From: Karalla daura
Taxonomy: Eukaryota > Chordata > Actinopteri > Chaetodontiformes > Leiognathidae
Direction: 5' to 3'
DNA: 64,000 nt
Assembly: GCA_029224185.1 (NCBI GenBank)
Contig: CM055192.1
Coordinates: 19,289,739-19,353,738, forward strand
Part shown: positions 62,201 to 64,000 of the stretch, in pieces
How positions within the stretch are numbered: the first letter of the stretch is position 1
Layout of the letters: each line of letters opens with the position of its first letter
Program-made: the position numbers and the translations under genes
The notes under the pieces: generated by a model
What the model was told of the DNA's origin: nothing
Database searches by the model: none
The model's input: the letters and a program-made list of their open reading frames with translations, nothing else

Positions 62201-64000
62201 GGTTTAGATTGGTTTAAGGGCATAAAGGTAGGGGAGTTTCAGGGGCCCTATGCTGTTTCCAGACAGTCCCAGTGTAGACGGCAGACTTCAGACAGCTGAA
62301 TCCCTGGAGCCCCCGGGGCAGCATGGAAGCCACAGATGTTCTCAGGGAGCTCAGAGTAGAAGACTCGGTTAGAAGAGGGAGAGTGGGAGGTAAGGGTGCA
62401 TTGTGGGAATGAAAAGAAGAAGCAAGAAAGCTCCAGAGTATAATTCCTAGAGTTCCTCAAAATCTACAGACAAAGCCTGCTAAGACATGTGGCATTAGAA
62501 TTTCCACTTTTTATAAAAAGAGGGAACGAGCACCAGGCTATGCCCGAAATGTTTTATGTATTACTGCCTTTCTGATTTGGATGAATAAATACATAAATAT
62601 AAACAATAATAAGTTTCACTTCTATATGTTTTAATTACTTTTTCAAAGAAAAAAAATCCATCAGATAGATGTTATAGGGAAGTGAGACACTTTTCTACTT
62701 TACCTCATAGAAGGGTTTGGGGTCAGCCCACTGATGACTTTCTGCATCCTGGAGAAGGCAGGTGGCACAAACCTGGATGCAGTAGCTGGTCAGCTGGTTT
62801 CTCAAAGCCTCGGCGGCATCCTGGTACTTCTGGATAGGCAGCAGGGTCAGGGGTCTGGGTATGGAGGGGGGAAACAGACATCAAAGGTTATGACAGAAAA
62901 TATGTAATCTAGAATACACACGCATGCATTTTATGAGGAGAAAAAAGGAAGGGAGTGCTGGGTCGGAGAGTCCAGGAGGGCACAATACTGTAATCCAGAT
63001 GCACAATAAAATGCTGCATATTGAGGAAGCTATCAAACAAACATGAGGTGAAATGATTAGATGAAAGAACTGATGATTTATTCTAAAAGTTCACTGAGAC
63101 ATTTCATATCCTTTAAATCTGCCTGCCTTGATACTTTCCAGAGAGAGGCAAGAGTTTAACAGGGGTGCAGGGGGCTTAAAACCAGGGGGACTGGCTGGTG
63201 CAGGGAGAGGAAAGTGCTTTATGACCGGAGGGGGCACAGGCCAAGTGCAGGTGGAGGGGTGCACAGGGCCAGAGGTGGGACAACGGGAGCACCGAGGGCA
63301 CCGGCGATGCCTTTAGAGGGGATCTGTGGAGAGCAGAGGTTAAGGGGGTATTACGGGGCATAAAAACTCACCAGATGTAGACACAATATGGGTGCCATTA
63401 CGTGCTGTCAATCATTTCTACTGTTTTTTTTTTGCCCCCCTTTCTTGTTTAAAGTCTCCGCTCCTCTCCTCTCAATCTCAAAAATATAATTTCTTTGACA
63501 TTTTGAAATCTTTTTAGAATTCGAGCGATTCATCTCTATCTGTGTCTCATTTTTCACACATGTGCTTACATTTTACTCACGGTCGGCTTCATAAATCACA
63601 TCACGATAAACACGAGCATATCTGGAATCCTATTGTTACTGTAACCGATATTGTGTACGTAAGTGTTGATGCCATCATGGAGCATACACAGCGCAGTCCC
63701 CATTTATTAACGTGATCAATCACCACCTTTCTGATGATTAGCGCGGCCGAGAATAAATCCATAAGCAATAACAGTTTCTGTCTTTCACAGGCTGGACTGG
63801 AAGTCATGGATGGACTGATGGATTTACACACGATGATATAGTAAAAACACACGCACAGGCATAACCACGCTGCAGCCTATAAACTTCTCCAGCCCCACGC
63901 CATAACACAGGTCTACACACACACACACACACACTCACTCCTTACACTTTGGCTGCAGCGCTATCTGAGTCTTTCAGCCTGGTGTAGTAGAGCTGGAGTC
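43215..64000 (-). CDS. KIAA0825 orthologue, partial (13 exons, C-terminal half)
   Basis: Joining 64000-63946, 62854-62704, 60591-60401, 58825-58628, 58409-58299, 56368-56229, 53221-53042, 50830-50600, 50499-50201, 49993-49887, 47424-47280, 45004-44849 and 43309-43215 gives one open frame of about 686 codons; every junction has GT-AG borders and a matching phase. The blocks VCATCLLQDAESHQW, FYEGERCSFSVQMW, LLHRECHLPRMLLENS, FNPLCQFDHIGKKRLDQ and WDWPRLLPACRG match, from memory, human KIAA0825 (about 1,275 residues; family of unknown function, which I recall as DUF4495). The product is a large, mostly alpha-helical, Leu-rich protein with no enzyme motif, signal peptide or clear membrane span. 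Biallelic human variants are linked to postaxial polydactyly; the biochemical role is unknown. The N-terminal half is beyond the window and the terminal exon is unresolved. Confidence 0.92.
43310..44848. other. KIAA0825 intron W12-W13
   Basis: Holds AATTAATTTATAAATCC near 43488, a 14-C run (43640-43653), CA/CACG tracts (43704-43769) and an A run near 44357. The sequence ATCAATCATGTC at 43442 recurs at 48444. A motif-rich block is listed separately. Confidence 0.7.
44030..44260. promoter_or_regulatory. Candidate intronic enhancer with POU and SOX motifs
   Basis: ATGCAAAG (44052-44059) and AACAATGG (44107-44114) lie in low-repeat AT-rich sequence with CATTTAATCCG and a TTGATTG stretch near 44229. 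It has no ORF. An intronic enhancer of a neighbouring developmental gene would look like this. Inference only. Confidence 0.3.
44849..45004 (-). CDS. KIAA0825 exon W12
   Basis: 156 nt after acceptor TTGGATACAG. It encodes ELLMLKLSGITDLPPDPPHL, VNFDPGSDSQAHAASFNPLC and QFDHIGKKRLDQ; donor GTTTGT in phase 0. The FNPLxxFDHIGKKxxDQ block is conserved in the family. Confidence 0.94.
45005..47279. other. KIAA0825 intron W11-W12
   Basis: About 2.3 kb. Bases 45470-46550 are compositionally balanced, unlike the flanks, and hold several medium-length chance ORFs on both strands; they could be an eroded transposon, but I recognise no domain or terminal repeats. Bases 47160-47215 are C-rich. Confidence 0.6.
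47280..47424 (-). CDS. KIAA0825 exon W11
   Basis: 145 nt after acceptor CTCTCTCAG. It encodes VFEQGRESGVAAAELTEQKI, GLMLLEVCHKAGGSDYLRQI and YHIIQGNE in phase 0; donor GTAGGG. Its polypyrimidine tract is the minus-strand face of the GA/GGA repeat at 47427-47480. Confidence 0.93.
47427..47482. repeat. (GA)n/(GGA)n repeat forming a splice-site polypyrimidine tract
   Basis: Plus-strand GAGA then about eight GGA units then GAAGAA units. On the transcribed strand this is a CT/TCC/TTC tract directly in front of the AG of exon W11. Confidence 0.92.
47483..49886. other. KIAA0825 intron W10-W11, remainder
   Basis: Contains a T run near 47660-47669, CA at 47755-47774, (GT)n at 47929-47966, a CT/TG mix at 48818-48878, and conserved-looking sequence at 48360-48480 (GGTGATTAATGAGGG, CCTATCAATCATGTCATTAG). 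No other gene is recognised. Confidence 0.6.
47929..47966. repeat. (GT)n microsatellite
   Basis: About 19 GT units. Confidence 0.95.
49887..49993 (-). CDS. KIAA0825 exon W10
   Basis: 107 nt after acceptor TTGTGTGACAG. It encodes GIPKPTVHKVLQTLEDKRPK and WTNLQLQEARKLCSD plus AG of a split Ser codon; donor GTGAGA. The 207-bp intron to W9 is short. Confidence 0.92.
49994..50200. other. KIAA0825 intron W9-W10
   Basis: A 207-bp, AT-rich intron without repeats. Confidence 0.9.
50201..50499 (-). CDS. KIAA0825 exon W9
   Basis: 299 nt, the longest exon here, after acceptor TTCCTTCACAG. It encodes VVSITIQALSFVFTNLPLAV, then VPLPIRYLFLVAEKHLSQHS, LRLVGLLLWALLGCLIQGLE and AECLQAAMGIQQK; donor GTACAA in phase 0. 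The LVGLLLWALLGCLI run is strongly hydrophobic but fits a helical repeat core. Confidence 0.94.
50600..50830 (-). CDS. KIAA0825 exon W8
   Basis: 231 nt after acceptor CCTGCGTCAG, which has a weak polypyrimidine tract. It encodes PAQTVPAVISCVRGIFTKST, SSLLVPLVSMILGPQSTEEP and IPKEWNYTPLEAGGKEAATR and ends with one base before donor GTATGT. Only 100 bp of intron separates it from W9. WNYTPLE looks like a conserved anchor. Confidence 0.9.
50831..53041. other. KIAA0825 intron W7-W8
   Basis: About 2.2 kb of unique-looking sequence; pyrimidine-rich at 52035-52130, AT-rich elsewhere. The 129- and 135-codon plus-strand ORFs have no recognisable domain and no splice context. Confidence 0.6.
53042..53221 (-). 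CDS. KIAA0825 exon W7
   Basis: 180 nt after acceptor TGTTTTCAG. It encodes ICQESCSETSAESCKAGDDF, then IVALFNLFSGLNSAPKALTR and VLEPYLERMQIWDHLYTLA, and splits a codon after one base before donor GTAAAG. Rich in Cys and acidic residues at the start, helical afterwards. Confidence 0.88.
54010..54044. repeat. Poly-G run of 35 bases
   Basis: Thirty-five consecutive G on the plus strand, C on the transcribed strand. It is intronic for KIAA0825. A run this long can form multiple G-quadruplex registers and is difficult to sequence, so its length is uncertain. Confidence 0.95.
54830..54884. repeat. GTGCGTGTGT tandem units
   Basis: Three exact 10-bp units (54831-54860) followed by GCGCGC and (GT)n. 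Confidence 0.9.
55844..56134. mobile_element. hAT-type miniature inverted-repeat element (MITE)
   Basis: The left end reads AGGGTTCCCAC (55845-55855) and the right end reads GTGGGAACCCT (56124-56134), a perfect 11-bp inverted match. Subterminal blocks (TTATTTTCCATGAA; ATTTTCCAGGTTTTCCTGG) are rich in the TTTTCC words typical of fish hAT MITEs. About 290 bp, no coding capacity. I do not see a clean 8-bp target duplication, so the copy is probably old or the ends are slightly eroded. Confidence 0.7.
56229..56368 (-). CDS. KIAA0825 exon W6
   Basis: 140 nt after acceptor GCGCTCTCCAG. It encodes DGLAGQAASVCQLRLLTSDP and LLLRTLLHRECHLPRMLLEN followed by S and one base of the next codon; donor C|GTAAGT is a perfect consensus. 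LLHRECHLPRMLLENS matches the human LLQRDCLLPRILLENS block. Confidence 0.94.
56369..58298. other. KIAA0825 intron W5-W6
   Basis: About 1.9 kb. GT tract near 56797-56818, CA/CACG array at 57199-57290, a 31-G run, GT tract near 57795-57821 and CG-mixed GT at 58207-58236. No other gene. Confidence 0.65.
57665..57695. repeat. Poly-G run of 31 bases after (GT)n
   Basis: A (GT)n tract (about 57644-57664) passes directly into 31 consecutive G. It is the second very long G run in this gene. Confidence 0.95.
58299..58409 (-). CDS. KIAA0825 exon W5
   Basis: 111 nt after acceptor TCTCCTGCAG. It encodes VFMGDPGGECAPPRPDVPAV and HWLNAVDPDLFTEQAT, with split Arg codons at both ends; donor CG|GTACAG. This stretch is a divergent linker in the family, so the call rests on phase and position more than on similarity. 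Confidence 0.8.
58410..58627. other. KIAA0825 intron W4-W5
   Basis: A 218-bp intron; no repeat. Acceptor CTCCTGCAG, donor GTTGGT. Confidence 0.85.
58628..58825 (-). CDS. KIAA0825 exon W4
   Basis: 198 nt after acceptor GTCCAAG. It encodes CDITALLLYAEQLMWSVCES at the start and CEQLLTVLVIVTAPLPLLH at the end. The donor is the less usual AG|GTTGGT. The hydrophobic LLTVLVIVTAPL stretch is probably a buried helix and not a membrane span. Confidence 0.92.
58826..60400. other. KIAA0825 intron W3-W4
   Basis: About 1.6 kb. Contains the (CA)n array at 59212-59287. Otherwise unique sequence with no recognised gene. Confidence 0.65.
59212..59287. repeat. Long (CA)n microsatellite
   Basis: About 38 uninterrupted CA units. 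Confidence 0.97.
60401..60591 (-). CDS. KIAA0825 exon W3
   Basis: 191 nt after acceptor TTCCTTCCACAG; opens with GERCSFSVQMWFYFLCGLRS and ends RYARARPSYKRHLQI plus AG of a split Arg codon before donor GTACTG. Strong match to the human segment that runs from the GERCSFS block to the RYARAHPS block. Confidence 0.95.
60592..62703. other. KIAA0825 intron W2-W3
   Basis: About 2.1 kb. GA-rich at 60720-60800, GAAA/GGAA array at 60974-61021, GT tract at 61159-61203. AT-rich near the W2 donor. No other gene. Confidence 0.65.
60974..61021. repeat. (GAAA)n/(GGAA)n tetranucleotide repeat
   Basis: About twelve GAAA/GGAA units. Confidence 0.93.
62704..62854 (-). CDS. KIAA0825 exon W2
   Basis: 151 nt after acceptor CCATACCCAG; ends TTC TAT GAG before donor GTAAAG. 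It encodes PLTLLPIQKYQDAAEALRNQ and then the strongly conserved VCATCLLQDAESHQW block. It ends in phase 0. This is the most diagnostic exon for the family together with W3. Confidence 0.95.
62855..63945. other. KIAA0825 intron W1-W2
   Basis: About 1.1 kb. Bases 63160-63330 are G-rich (AGGGGG, GGAGGGGG-type words). A short (CA)n tract lies at 63915-63933 close to the W1 donor. No other gene. Confidence 0.7.
63946..64000 (-). CDS. KIAA0825 exon W1 (5' part cut by window edge)
   Basis: It encodes LQLYYTRLKDSDSAAAK plus two bases of a split Val codon. The donor is AAAGT|GTAAGG at 63945. It continues past 64000. The GT|A split codon joins W2 in frame and the resulting K-V-P-L aligns without a gap to the human protein. 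Confidence 0.8.

Overview
The window looks like chromosomal DNA from a ray-finned fish, probably a spiny-rayed (percomorph-like) teleost. The grounds are vertebrate-type GT-AG gene structure, very dense (CA)n, (GA)n and poly-G tracts, degenerate tRNA-derived SINEs with the tail typical of fish LINE2-linked SINEs, and a hAT-type miniature element with AGGGTTCCCAC ends. There is no bacterial or viral gene content.

Right third (about 43.2-64.0 kb): thirteen exons on the minus strand join in frame, without a stop, into about 686 residues. I recognise the product as the fish orthologue of KIAA0825 (C5orf36 in older naming), from close matches to my memory of the human protein in the blocks around LQDAESHQW and FYEGERCSFSVQMW. 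The 5' half of the gene lies beyond base 64000. The last recognised exon ends at 43215, and I could not place the terminal coding exon with confidence. Introns range from 100 bp to about 3 kb and hold microsatellites, two poly-G runs of more than 30 bases, one hAT-type MITE and some conserved-looking non-coding blocks.

Left two thirds (1 to about 43.2 kb): I see no convincing protein-coding exon. The long ORFs there are mostly translations of CA, GA or CT repeats, or chance ORFs in GC-rich DNA. The stretch alternates simple-repeat clusters, three degenerate LINE2-tailed SINE copies (424-725, 14099-14374, 17505-17747), one other fish repeat (29610-29840), and blocks of low-repeat, homeodomain-motif-rich sequence that resemble vertebrate conserved non-coding elements. 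Textbook-quality composite sites lie in some of these: a SOX-POU composite near 2.27 kb, a SOX/octamer/SOX cluster near 35.55 kb and a PBX-MEIS decamer near 24.92 kb.

In mammals KIAA0825 sits in the gene-poor neighbourhood of the transcription factor gene NR2F1 (with FAM172A/ARB2A and MCTP1). My working inference is that the left part is the regulatory desert of such a landscape. I found no CRISPR, operon, toxin or other novel gene system. The items most worth a second look are the motif clusters, a perfect 16-bp hairpin at 14061-14098, an exon whose polypyrimidine tract is a microsatellite, and the unresolved 3' end of KIAA0825.
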